Shown in pieces: positions 6,840 through 14,051 of a stretch of DNA of 17,843 nt (the first letter of the stretch is position 1; the number at the start of each line of letters is the position of its first letter). The notes under the pieces were generated by a model. That model did no database searches. It saw only the letters and a list, made by a program, of their open reading frames with translations, and was not told the DNA's origin. The translations under genes were made by a program, and so were the position numbers. The stretch lies in NCBI GenBank assembly GCA_902783765.1, contig CACZSB010000071.1:1-17843 (forward strand). Direction: 5' to 3'. Origin of the DNA: an uncultured Lachnospiraceae bacterium. GTDB taxonomy: Bacteria; Bacillota; Clostridia; Lachnospirales; Lachnospiraceae.

Positions 6840-8084
6840 ATGAACAAGAAACAGGTACGGCAGATTTTAAAGGACACGGATTTCATTCACATCAGCGGCA
6901 GCCCCGAAGAAAAAAAGGTGGCGGAGTATCTGAAAAAGTGCTGTGAAAATCTGGGCGTAAAGGCCAAATTAGAAGCCTTTGAAGTGGAAATTGGGGACGT
7001 AAAAAGCGCCTCTCTGACGGTGACGCTTCCCGGCGGAAAAACCCAGGAGATTCCCTGCAAGGGTTATCGCCTCTGCGGCAGCGGTACGGTGGAGGCCCCT
7101 CTGGTTTATCTGCCGGAGCTGGATCCCGCTTCTTTGACCAAGGCCCGGGACAGCATTGTGCTGCTGGATACGGGGGTGGGGGTCTTCACCTATCAGGATT
7201 TACTGGAAAATGGGGTGAAGGGCATTATCACCTACGACGGAAACGTCCATTATGCGGACCGGGATATGGATCTGAAGGAGCTGCGTCCTCGGGTTTCCGA
7301 AGGCAAGGAGAAGAAATTGGCTGTGAATATCAATGCCAAGGACGCCTTCGCCCTGGTGAAAAACGGCGCCCTCAGCGCAAAAATCAGCGTACAGCAAAAG
7401 GAAAGCAAGGGAAAATCCCACAATGTGATTGCGGAGATTCCCGGCGAAACGGAGGAATGGATCGTGCTTTCCGCCCATTTGGATACCACCCCCTTATCCC
7501 GGGGTTCTTACGACAATATGACGGGCTGCATCGGCCTCCTTTGCGTGATGGATGCTTTGAAGAATACCCGGCACCGCTACGGCCTGCGCTTTATTTTCTG
7601 CGGCAGCGAAGAACGGGGCCTTTTGGGTTCCAGGGCCTGGGTGGAAGCCCATGAAAAGGAATTGGATAAAGTTGCCCTGAATATCAATCTGGATATGATC
7701 GGCACTTATATGGGTCACTTCCTGGCCAAGGTTAGCGCCGAGGAAGGGCTGGTACACTTTATTCGCTATTTTGCCGCCGGAAAGGGCTTTGGCATCAATC
7801 CCTCCCAGGGAGTTTATTCCAGTGATTCCACCCCCTTTGCGGACAAGGGCGTGCCGGCTTTGTCCTTCGCCCGGATCGCTGGCCCCAACCAGGCCACCAT
7901 CCACAATCGCTATGATACCCCGGCCATCCTGTCCGACGCCCAGATTTTAAAGGACAGCGCCTTTGTGACGGAATTCACCGCTTTCATGGCGGATTCCGCC
8001 AAATGTCCCGTGAAGCGGGAGATTCCGGAAAAGGTCAAAAAGGACCTGGATTATTACAATTCCCGCAAGCGCCGGGAGGACTAA
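6840..8084 (+). CDS. M28-family zinc metallopeptidase (aminopeptidase-like)
   Basis: A 414-aa protein with the M28 di-zinc peptidase pattern: SAHLDTTP (His213, Asp215), SYDNMTG (Asp225, bridging ligand), SEERGLLGSRAW (Glu257 catalytic base, Glu258 ligand), NLDMIG (Asp285) and IHNRYDT (His355). Residues about 75-190 probably form a protease-associated-like insert before the catalytic core. No signal peptide or membrane segment is present, so it is predicted to be cytoplasmic, unlike many secreted M28 aminopeptidases. The likely role is trimming peptides to free amino acids; the substrate cannot be read from sequence. The frame also opens at a GTG (6831), but that overlaps the AAGGAG (6826-6831) serving the ATG at 6840, eight bases downstream, so the ATG was chosen. 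It is probably cotranscribed with maf across the REP-like element. Confidence 0.92.
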   Translation: MNKKQVRQILKDTDFIHISGSPEEKKVAEYLKKCCENLGVKAKLEAFEVEIGDVKSASLTVTLPGGKTQEIPCKGYRLCGSGTVEAPLVYLPELDPASLTKARDSIVLLDTGVGVFTYQDLLENGVKGIITYDGNVHYADRDMDLKELRPRVSEGKEKKLAVNINAKDAFALVKNGALSAKISVQQKESKGKSHNVIAEIPGETEEWIVLSAHLDTTPLSRGSYDNMTGCIGLLCVMDALKNTRHRYGLRFIFCGSEERGLLGSRAWVEAHEKELDKVALNINLDMIGTYMGHFLAKVSAEEGLVHFIRYFAAGKGFGINPSQGVYSSDSTPFADKGVPALSFARIAGPNQATIHNRYDTPAILSDAQILKDSAFVTEFTAFMADSAKCPVKREIPEKVKKDLDYYNSRKRRED

Positions 8085-8114
8085 GCCCTCCGGCGGCGCG
8101 TGGCGCCCCAAACG

Positions 8115-8160
8115 GAAGGATCCCATGGCCCGTATACAGGGGGTGGGATCCTTCTCTTTT
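8115..8160 (+). terminator. Intrinsic terminator after the M28 peptidase gene
   Basis: GAAGGATCCCA (8115-8125) pairs perfectly over 11 bp with TGGGATCCTTC (8144-8154), loop 18 nt, followed by TCTTTT. It separates the maf-peptidase pair from the ftsK operon. Confidence 0.85.
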
Positions 8161-8205
8161 CCCTGTTTCCCATCGAACAGGTGGTCGAAAATTCAGCTAA
8201 AACTC

Positions 8206-8234
8206 TTCACAAATCCGCAGAAATACATTATAAT
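8206..8234 (+). promoter_or_regulatory. Consensus promoter of the ftsK-murE-murF-priA-def operon
   Basis: TTCACA (8206-8211), a 17-bp spacer, then a perfect TATAAT (8229-8234). Predicted start near 8241, giving an unusually long leader of about 100 nt before ftsK. No other clear promoter was seen before the end of def. Confidence 0.88.
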
Positions 8235-8240
8235 ACAAAG

Positions 8241-8339
8241 TTAGGGTCAAAACGCCTATGGAAATCCTATTTGCCTGGACTGGGCGGACCCGGATATCGT
8301 AAGATACCAAATAGGTTTTAATGATTGGGAGGTCATATT
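8241..8339 (+). ncRNA. Structured 5' leader of the ftsK operon (candidate cis-regulatory RNA)
   Basis: CCTATTTG (8266-8273) pairs perfectly with CAAATAGG (8308-8315). Inside it are two more helices: CTGGG/CCCGG with loop CGGA (8280-8293) and TATC/GATA with loop GTAA (8295-8306). Together they make a small three-way junction, and TTTTA follows. An upstream ORF of 14 codons (ATG 8258 to TAA 8302) runs through the structure, with only a weak AGGG ahead of it. It matches no riboswitch class that I recognise. It could be an attenuator, a leader-peptide switch or chance pairing. Confidence 0.4.
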
Positions 8340-11132
8340 TTGGCAGGTTCCAGCACAAAAAAGAAAACAGCCCCGACCCGGGGCGGGAACGTGAGCAGCG
8401 CCCGGAAAAAAAGCACTGCCGCATCCCGGACCCCGGCTTCCCGAAATACGAAAAAAACCAGCGGCAAAAACAGCAAAAAAAATAATGTCAAGCGGGAGAT
8501 TTGGGTCCTTTTCGGCCTGGCTCTGGCGGCCCTGCTGTTCCTGAGTCTTCTGGATCTTGTGGGGGTCGTGGGCAAAAGCCTGGCGGCGGTTCAATTTGGA
8601 CTTTTTGGCAGCCTGGCCTATCTGTTCCCCTTCCTTTTGCTGCTTTTGATTGCCTTTGCGGTCAGCAATATGAAAAGCTTTCCCGTGAATACCTGGCTGC
8701 GGATTTTCCTGGCATTGCTGACCTTTTCCTTCCTCTGCGGCCTGGCGGAACTGGCGGGCAGCGGCGGAGACTTACTGGAAAAGTTGGGTGATTATTATGC
8801 CCGGGGCCGGGGCAGCCGCTTCCACGGCGGTTTCTTCGGCGGTTTCTGGTGCCTGCTCTTTTTACGGGCCTTCGGGACCATCGGCAGTTATTTGATTTTG
8901 ACTGTTTTATTCCTGGCAGGGATGGTATTGACTCTGGGCCGGGCGCTGCTGATTCCCTTAGGCATCAAGGGCAAGGAAATGGCCCATGCCATAAAAGACG
9001 AGACCCAGCGCCACCGGGCCGCCAGCGAGGAACGCCGGCGGATTGCGGAATTGCGGGCGGAGGAACGGCTGCAGCGCCGGGCAGAGGAACGGCAGGCCAG
9101 GGCCTTAAAGGAGGAAGAGGAACGGCGAGCCTTCCGGCAGCAGCTGGATGAAAGGATGGCGAAGCGGGACAATAAGCCCTCCGGCGGCGAAAAAGCAGAG
9201 AGCAAACTGGAATTCAAACAGGTGAAAAAACGGACTGAGGATCCGCAGCAGATGCGTTTTGATCTGGACCAGACCAGCCTGAGCAGCGCGCCTCTGCCCT
9301 CCCAGACCCTTTTAGACGAGCTGCTGGAAGAGATTGAAAGCCATAAAGTGGGGGTTGCCCCGGAAAAACGGACCCTGGCGGAGCTGGGAGAACTGGAAAA
9401 GGAAAAACCGGCCCCCCGGGTGGGCGGTCTGGTGGAGAAGGGGCCTTCGAAGAAAACGGAGCCTCGGATCAGTATCAGCGCCCAGCCGGAGAAATCCCCT
9501 TTCGAGACGGAGATAGACGGCGGAAGACCGGAAAGACCTGAGACGGATTTATCTGACCCCGCCCGGATGACCGGCCCGGAGCTGGGCTGGACGGATCCCC
9601 GGGAGCAGATGGCCAAACAGCCGGAAAAGAAAAGCCAGAGCGGCGAGCTGCCGGAGACGGTGCTGACCCGGAAGGAGTATAAGCTGCCCCCCACGAATTT
9701 ATTGACAAAGGGCCGGGGCAGTGCCTCCATGCAGGAAAGCGATCTGAAGCATACAGCCCTGCTGTTGGAGGAGACCCTGCGGAATTTCGGGGTGGAGGTC
9801 AGCGTGACGGATATCAGCTGCGGCCCCTCGGTGATTCGTTATGAGCTGCGGCCCGAGCAGGGGGTGAAGGTGGCCCGGATCTCCGCCCTGGCAGATGATA
9901 TTAAGCTGGCTTTGGCGGCCACGGAAATCCGAATCGAAGCCCCCATCCCCGGCAAATCCGCTGTGGGTATCGAGGTGCCCAACCGGGAAAACCAGACGGT
10001 TTATCTGCGGAGCCTGATTGAGTCCGAGGAATTCCAGCACATGAATTCCAAGCTGGGCTTTGCGGTGGGCCAGGATATCGGCGGGAAAATGGTGGTGGCG
10101 GATTTGGCCAAAATGCCCCATATGCTTATCGCCGGGGCCACGGGCTCCGGAAAATCCGTCTGTATCAACTCTCTGATTCTCAGTATTCTCTACCGGGCCA
10201 AGCCCGACGAGGTACAGCTGATCATGATCGACCCCAAGGTGGTGGAGCTGGGAGATTATAACGGGATCCCCCACTTGCGGATCCCGGTGGTGACGGATCC
10301 TAGGCAGGCGGCGGAGGCCTTAAACGGGGCCGTGAAGGAAATGACCGGCCGCTACAAGAAATTTGCGGATCTGAATGTGCGGGATATCAAGAGTTATAAT
10401 GCTAAAATCCGGGAGAATCCCGAGGAATATCCGGATCAGGAGGTCCTGCCCCAGATCGTGATCATCGTGGATGAGTTTGCGGATCTGATGATGACCGCCA
10501 AGGGAGATGTGGAGCAGGCTGTTTGCCGGCTGGCTCAGCTGGCCCGGGCGGCGGGGATCCATTTGGTGATCGCCACCCAGCGGCCTTCGGTGAATGTGAT
10601 TACCGGCCTGATCAAGGCCAATATCCAGTCCCGGATTGCCCTGACCGTATCCAGCGGCGTGGACTCCCGCACCATCATCGATCAGGTGGGGGCGGAAAAG
10701 CTCCTGGGCCGGGGGGATATGCTCTTTTATCCCACAGGCTATCCCAAACCTGTCCGGGTCCAGGGCTGTTGGGTCAGTGATGAGGAGATCGAGGCGGTGA
10801 CCAACTTCTGGAAAAAACAGGGCAGCGTCAGCGAAGAGGAAATGGCCAAAAAGAATTATGATTGGATGAATGATCCCGCTGCGCGGGAGCACCCGGAGGC
10901 AGAGGAACGGGACGAACTCTTTTTAGAGGCGGCGGCCTATATTATCAAAAGCGAAAAGGCTTCCATCGGCAACCTGCAGCGGGTGTTCCGCATCGGCTTC
11001 AACCGGGCTGCCCGGATTATGGACCAGCTGGCGGATGCGGGCATCGTAGGGGCGGAAGAGGGCACCAAGGCCCGGCAGATCCTGATGGATCAGGCTCAGC
11101 TGGAGGATTGGAAGCGGGAAAACGGATGCTGA
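8340..11132 (+). CDS. ftsK: FtsK/SpoIIIE-family DNA translocase
   Basis: A membrane-anchored ATPase that pumps chromosomal DNA through the closing division or sporulation septum. The chosen start is TTG 8340, with GGGAGG seven bases upstream; the frame extends five codons earlier, but that TTG overlaps the ribosome binding site. A basic tail (1-50) leads to about four membrane segments (roughly 54-75, 88-109, 118-139 and 170-198). Residues about 210-280 form a charged Arg/Glu-rich segment, probably coiled coil, then a low-complexity linker. The motor has Walker A GATGSGKS (599-606), DPKVVELGDYNG, and Walker B IIVDE (Asp711, Glu712). The C-terminal gamma winged helix (about 858-930, with KASIGNLQRVFRIGFNRAARI) should read the polar KOPS/SRS-type sequences. 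At 930 aa it has normal family architecture. Whether it is the vegetative FtsK or the sporulation SpoIIIE cannot be decided here. Confidence 0.96.
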   Translation: MAGSSTKKKTAPTRGGNVSSARKKSTAASRTPASRNTKKTSGKNSKKNNVKREIWVLFGLALAALLFLSLLDLVGVVGKSLAAVQFGLFGSLAYLFPFLLLLLIAFAVSNMKSFPVNTWLRIFLALLTFSFLCGLAELAGSGGDLLEKLGDYYARGRGSRFHGGFFGGFWCLLFLRAFGTIGSYLILTVLFLAGMVLTLGRALLIPLGIKGKEMAHAIKDETQRHRAASEERRRIAELRAEERLQRRAEERQARALKEEEERRAFRQQLDERMAKRDNKPSGGEKAESKLEFKQVKKRTEDPQQMRFDLDQTSLSSAPLPSQTLLDELLEEIESHKVGVAPEKRTLAELGELEKEKPAPRVGGLVEKGPSKKTEPRISISAQPEKSPFETEIDGGRPERPETDLSDPARMTGPELGWTDPREQMAKQPEKKSQSGELPETVLTRKEYKLPPTNLLTKGRGSASMQESDLKHTALLLEETLRNFGVEVSVTDISCGPSVIRYELRPEQGVKVARISALADDIKLALAATEIRIEAPIPGKSAVGIEVPNRENQTVYLRSLIESEEFQHMNSKLGFAVGQDIGGKMVVADLAKMPHMLIAGATGSGKSVCINSLILSILYRAKPDEVQLIMIDPKVVELGDYNGIPHLRIPVVTDPRQAAEALNGAVKEMTGRYKKFADLNVRDIKSYNAKIRENPEEYPDQEVLPQIVIIVDEFADLMMTAKGDVEQAVCRLAQLARAAGIHLVIATQRPSVNVITGLIKANIQSRIALTVSSGVDSRTIIDQVGAEKLLGRGDMLFYPTGYPKPVRVQGCWVSDEEIEAVTNFWKKQGSVSEEEMAKKNYDWMNDPAAREHPEAEERDELFLEAAAYIIKSEKASIGNLQRVFRIGFNRAARIMDQLADAGIVGAEEGTKARQILMDQAQLEDWKRENGC

Positions 11133-11142
11133 AGAGGTTGTG

Positions 11143-12654
11143 ATGGTACTAAAAGACTTATTACAGGACATGGATTATAAGCTCCTTCGGGGCAGTCTGG
11201 AACGGGAGATTGAAGATGTGGTTTTTGACTCCCGGAAGGCGGCTCCGGGGACGATTTTTGTGGCCATCAACGGCTTTCGCACGGATTCCCATGGCTTTCT
11301 GCCCCAGACGGTGCTCCAGGGAGTCAGCGCCGTCAGCGTGGAAAAGCCCTGGGAGGCGCTGCCACCGGCGTGTAGAGAGCAGCTGGAGGCCCGGGATGTG
11401 ACCGTGATTCAGGTGGAAAACGGCCGGGCCGCCCTGGCCTTGCTGTCCGCTGCCTTCTTCGGACATCCCACCCGGCAGCTGAAGGTCATCGGTATCACCG
11501 GTACCAAGGGAAAGACCACCACCACCGCCATGCTCACGGCTATTTTGGAGCAGGCAGGCCATAAAACAGGGCAGATCGGTACCAATGGGATCCATACCGG
11601 CAGCCGCAAGCTGGAATCCCACAATACCACCCCGGAACCCTACGACACCCAGCGTTACGCCCGGGAAATGGTGGAAAACGGCTGTGAATATCTGGTGATG
11701 GAGGTGTCCTCCACAGGCATTAAGTATCACCGGGCCGACGGCATAGACTTTGATTTGGGGATCTTCACCAATCTTTCCCCGGATCATATAGGCAGTCTGG
11801 AACACCCGGATTTTGCGGATTATCTGGAAAACAAGGCCAAATTATTCAGACGCTGTCCCCGGGGGCTTTTTAATCGGGATGATCCCCATGTGGGAGAATT
11901 TCTGGCCCGGGCCAACTGTGAAATCCACAGCTTTGGTCTGGGGGAGGCAGCGGGGACACACGGCCCGGATTACGCCGCCCTGGAAACGGAAGCTCTGCGT
12001 CGGGGATCGGCGCTGGGCACAGGGATCCGTCTGGGCGGAGCGGAATCCTTCCAATGTTTCATCGGCATGCCCGGAACATTCAATGTTTATAATGCCCTGG
12101 GGGCCCTGGGGGCCGCCCGTATGCTGGGCATTCCCCGGGAGGCCATTTGTGCTGCCTTAGAAAACATCAGTGTGGAAGCCCGGGTGGAGGTGCTTTATAA
12201 CGAAGACTTTACCGTGGTGCTGGATTATGCCCATAACGGGGTTTCCGCCACTGCCTTATTATCCATGCTCAGAACCTATGATCCCCGGCAGCTCACCGTT
12301 ATTTTCGGCGCCGAGGGAGGACGGGCTCAGGTCAGAAGGCAGGAGATGGGAGAGGTCTGCGGTCAGCTGGCGGATTTCTGCATCCTCTCCTCCCAGAACC
12401 CGGATTATGAGCCCATTGAAAACATTTTCAGGGATATCCATCAGGCCCTGGATCCCAGCGGCACCCCCTCAGTGGATATAGCCGACCGGCGGGAGGCAAT
12501 TTATTATGCCCTGTCCCATGCGGAAAAGGGGGATATTATCGCCGTTATCGGCAAGGGTCAGGAAAACTATGAACTGGTGGCGGGGGTTCGGCACCCCCAT
12601 TCGGACCGGGAAGAGATTCTCCGGGCCTTAAAGCAGCTGGGAAAGGTGGAGTGA
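11143..12654 (+). CDS. murE: MurE-type UDP-MurNAc-tripeptide synthetase with atypical acceptor motif
   Basis: A cytoplasmic Mur ligase that adds the third stem-peptide amino acid to UDP-MurNAc-L-Ala-D-Glu. Seen in order: the UDP-binding segment DSRKAAPGTIFVA (29-41), the P-loop GITGTKGKTTTT (117-128), HNTTPE (160-165), MEVSSTGIKYHR (186-197), TNLSPDHIG, Lys231 at the usual carbamoylated-lysine position, DYAHN (361-365) and GKGQE (470-474). In enzymes that use meso-diaminopimelate the acceptor motif is DNPR; here it reads QNPD (418-421). The adjacent FGCGGxR segment is FGAEGGR. The acceptor may therefore not be meso-diaminopimelate, or the site has diverged. The start is ATG 11143, with GAAGAGG five bases upstream, 10 bases after ftsK; a GTG one codon earlier is too close to that site. 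Product 503 aa. It is followed after one base by murF, supporting a real precursor pathway role. Confidence 0.92.
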   Translation: MVLKDLLQDMDYKLLRGSLEREIEDVVFDSRKAAPGTIFVAINGFRTDSHGFLPQTVLQGVSAVSVEKPWEALPPACREQLEARDVTVIQVENGRAALALLSAAFFGHPTRQLKVIGITGTKGKTTTTAMLTAILEQAGHKTGQIGTNGIHTGSRKLESHNTTPEPYDTQRYAREMVENGCEYLVMEVSSTGIKYHRADGIDFDLGIFTNLSPDHIGSLEHPDFADYLENKAKLFRRCPRGLFNRDDPHVGEFLARANCEIHSFGLGEAAGTHGPDYAALETEALRRGSALGTGIRLGGAESFQCFIGMPGTFNVYNALGALGAARMLGIPREAICAALENISVEARVEVLYNEDFTVVLDYAHNGVSATALLSMLRTYDPRQLTVIFGAEGGRAQVRRQEMGEVCGQLADFCILSSQNPDYEPIENIFRDIHQALDPSGTPSVDIADRREAIYYALSHAEKGDIIAVIGKGQENYELVAGVRHPHSDREEILRALKQLGKVE

Positions 12655-12655
12655 T

Positions 12656-14041
12656 ATGGATCTTTCGGTACGGGAAGTCACGGCCATTGTGGGTGGAATC
12701 CTTCTCTGCGGAGACGGGGAAATCAGGCTGCGTCATGTGAGTTTTGATTCCCGGAATATGCTGGGAGACGATTTGTTTGTGCCCACCATCGGCGCCCGGG
12801 TGGACGGCCATGATTATATTGAAAACGCCTTTGAAAACGGGGCGGTGGCCACCCTTACCGCCCGCCGGGGCAAGGTGACGGGGGCCCGGCCCCATATTTT
12901 CGTGCAGGACACCCAAAAGGCGCTGGAGGCCTTGGGCAAGCATTTCCGCAGTTTATACAAGGGGCGGGTCATCGGTATCACCGGCAGCGTGGGAAAGACC
13001 ACCACCCGGGAAATGACCAAGGCGGCCCTGTCCGCCGGCGGCTCTGTCACCGGCAGTATGAAAAACATGAACAGCCAGATCGGCACCCCGGTGGTGCTCT
13101 GCCACATGGATCAGAATGCGGACCGGGCGGTGATGGAAATGGGGATCAGTGATCCCGGAGAAATGCTGGAACTGGTGGATTTGGTGCATCCCCAGGTGGC
13201 GCTGGTGACCAATATCGGGGTGGCCCATTTGGAGCAGCTGGGCAGCCGGGAGGGTATTTGCCGGGAAAAAATGCATATCTGTGACGGTCTGGGACCGGAG
13301 GATACGGTGATTTTAAACGGGGAAGAACCCCTGCTGGTGCCCTACAAGGATCAATTAAGCTGCCGGGTTCTGTATTACGGGCTTCACCCGGAACGGGACG
13401 TTTATGCCAAGGACATCCGGGATGAGGACCCGGTCCGCTTCACAGCGGTTTTCCGGGTGCCCGCCGGCGGTCAGCTGGAGGTGCCTGTGACCCTGTCCGT
13501 TCCCGGTATCCACAATGTGATGAACGCCCTGGCGGCCTTGACGGTGGCCTGGGCAGAGGGCATCAAGCCGGAAAAGGCGGCTCGGGCCCTGGAGGGTTTC
13601 GGAGGCTTTTCCCGCCGCCTGGAGCGGATGAATCTGGGAGGGCTGAAGGTCATTGACGACTCCTACAATGCGGGGCCTCCTTCCATGAAGGCTGCCCTGC
13701 AGGTGCTGGCTAAGGCCAAGGAGGGGCGGCGCATCGCCCTGCTGGCGGATATGCTGGAGCTGGGAGAGGATGAAGCCCTGCTTCACAGGCAGCTGGGAGA
13801 ATTTGCCAGGGATCTGAAAATTGAGCTTTTCATCACCCTGGGAAGTCTGGTACGCAACCTGGAGGAACCGCTGGTTCAGGCCCGCCGGCCGGTGTTCCAC
13901 TGTGACACCCCGGAGCAGGCCGCCGAGCGGGTGATTCGCCTGGCCCGGAAAGGGGATACGGTGCTTTTAAAAGGCTCCAACAGCATGCGCCTGGACAAGG
14001 TGCTGGAGGCGATAAAGGTTTCGGAGAAATTTAAGGAATAA
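12656..14041 (+). CDS. murF: MurF, UDP-MurNAc-tripeptide:D-Ala-D-Ala ligase
   Basis: A cytoplasmic ligase that adds D-Ala-D-Ala to UDP-MurNAc-tripeptide, completing the pentapeptide precursor. The 461-aa product shows the substrate domain with FDSR (30-33) and LFVPTIGARVDGH, P-loop GITGSVGKTTT (107-117), MEMGISDPGEM (160-170), TNIGVAHLE, REK with Lys205 at the carbamoylated-lysine position, DDSYNAGPPSM (334-344), ADMLELG and the C-terminal LLKGSNSMRLD. All diagnostic residues are intact and the length is normal. Its ATG lies one base after the murE stop, within the same ribosome-binding stretch (AAAGGTGGAG), so the two are almost certainly translationally coupled. Confidence 0.97.
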   Translation: MDLSVREVTAIVGGILLCGDGEIRLRHVSFDSRNMLGDDLFVPTIGARVDGHDYIENAFENGAVATLTARRGKVTGARPHIFVQDTQKALEALGKHFRSLYKGRVIGITGSVGKTTTREMTKAALSAGGSVTGSMKNMNSQIGTPVVLCHMDQNADRAVMEMGISDPGEMLELVDLVHPQVALVTNIGVAHLEQLGSREGICREKMHICDGLGPEDTVILNGEEPLLVPYKDQLSCRVLYYGLHPERDVYAKDIRDEDPVRFTAVFRVPAGGQLEVPVTLSVPGIHNVMNALAALTVAWAEGIKPEKAARALEGFGGFSRRLERMNLGGLKVIDDSYNAGPPSMKAALQVLAKAKEGRRIALLADMLELGEDEALLHRQLGEFARDLKIELFITLGSLVRNLEEPLVQARRPVFHCDTPEQAAERVIRLARKGDTVLLKGSNSMRLDKVLEAIKVSEKFKE

Positions 14042-14051
14042 GTATTTAGCC

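Noticed and set aside
6831..6842. TATAAT just before the M28 gene ATG as a promoter
   Set aside because: The hexamer (6834-6839) abuts the start codon, so transcription would begin inside the gene; no good -35 is present. It is more simply an A/T-rich spacer after the ribosome binding site.
8888..9730. A 280-codon minus-strand frame opposite ftsK
   Set aside because: Its Ser/Arg-rich composition mirrors the Glu/Arg-rich linker of FtsK on the other strand; no family signature and no promoter.
10523..10780. Plus-strand 85-codon frame inside ftsK
   Set aside because: Out-of-frame shadow of the conserved motor domain; no independent start signals.
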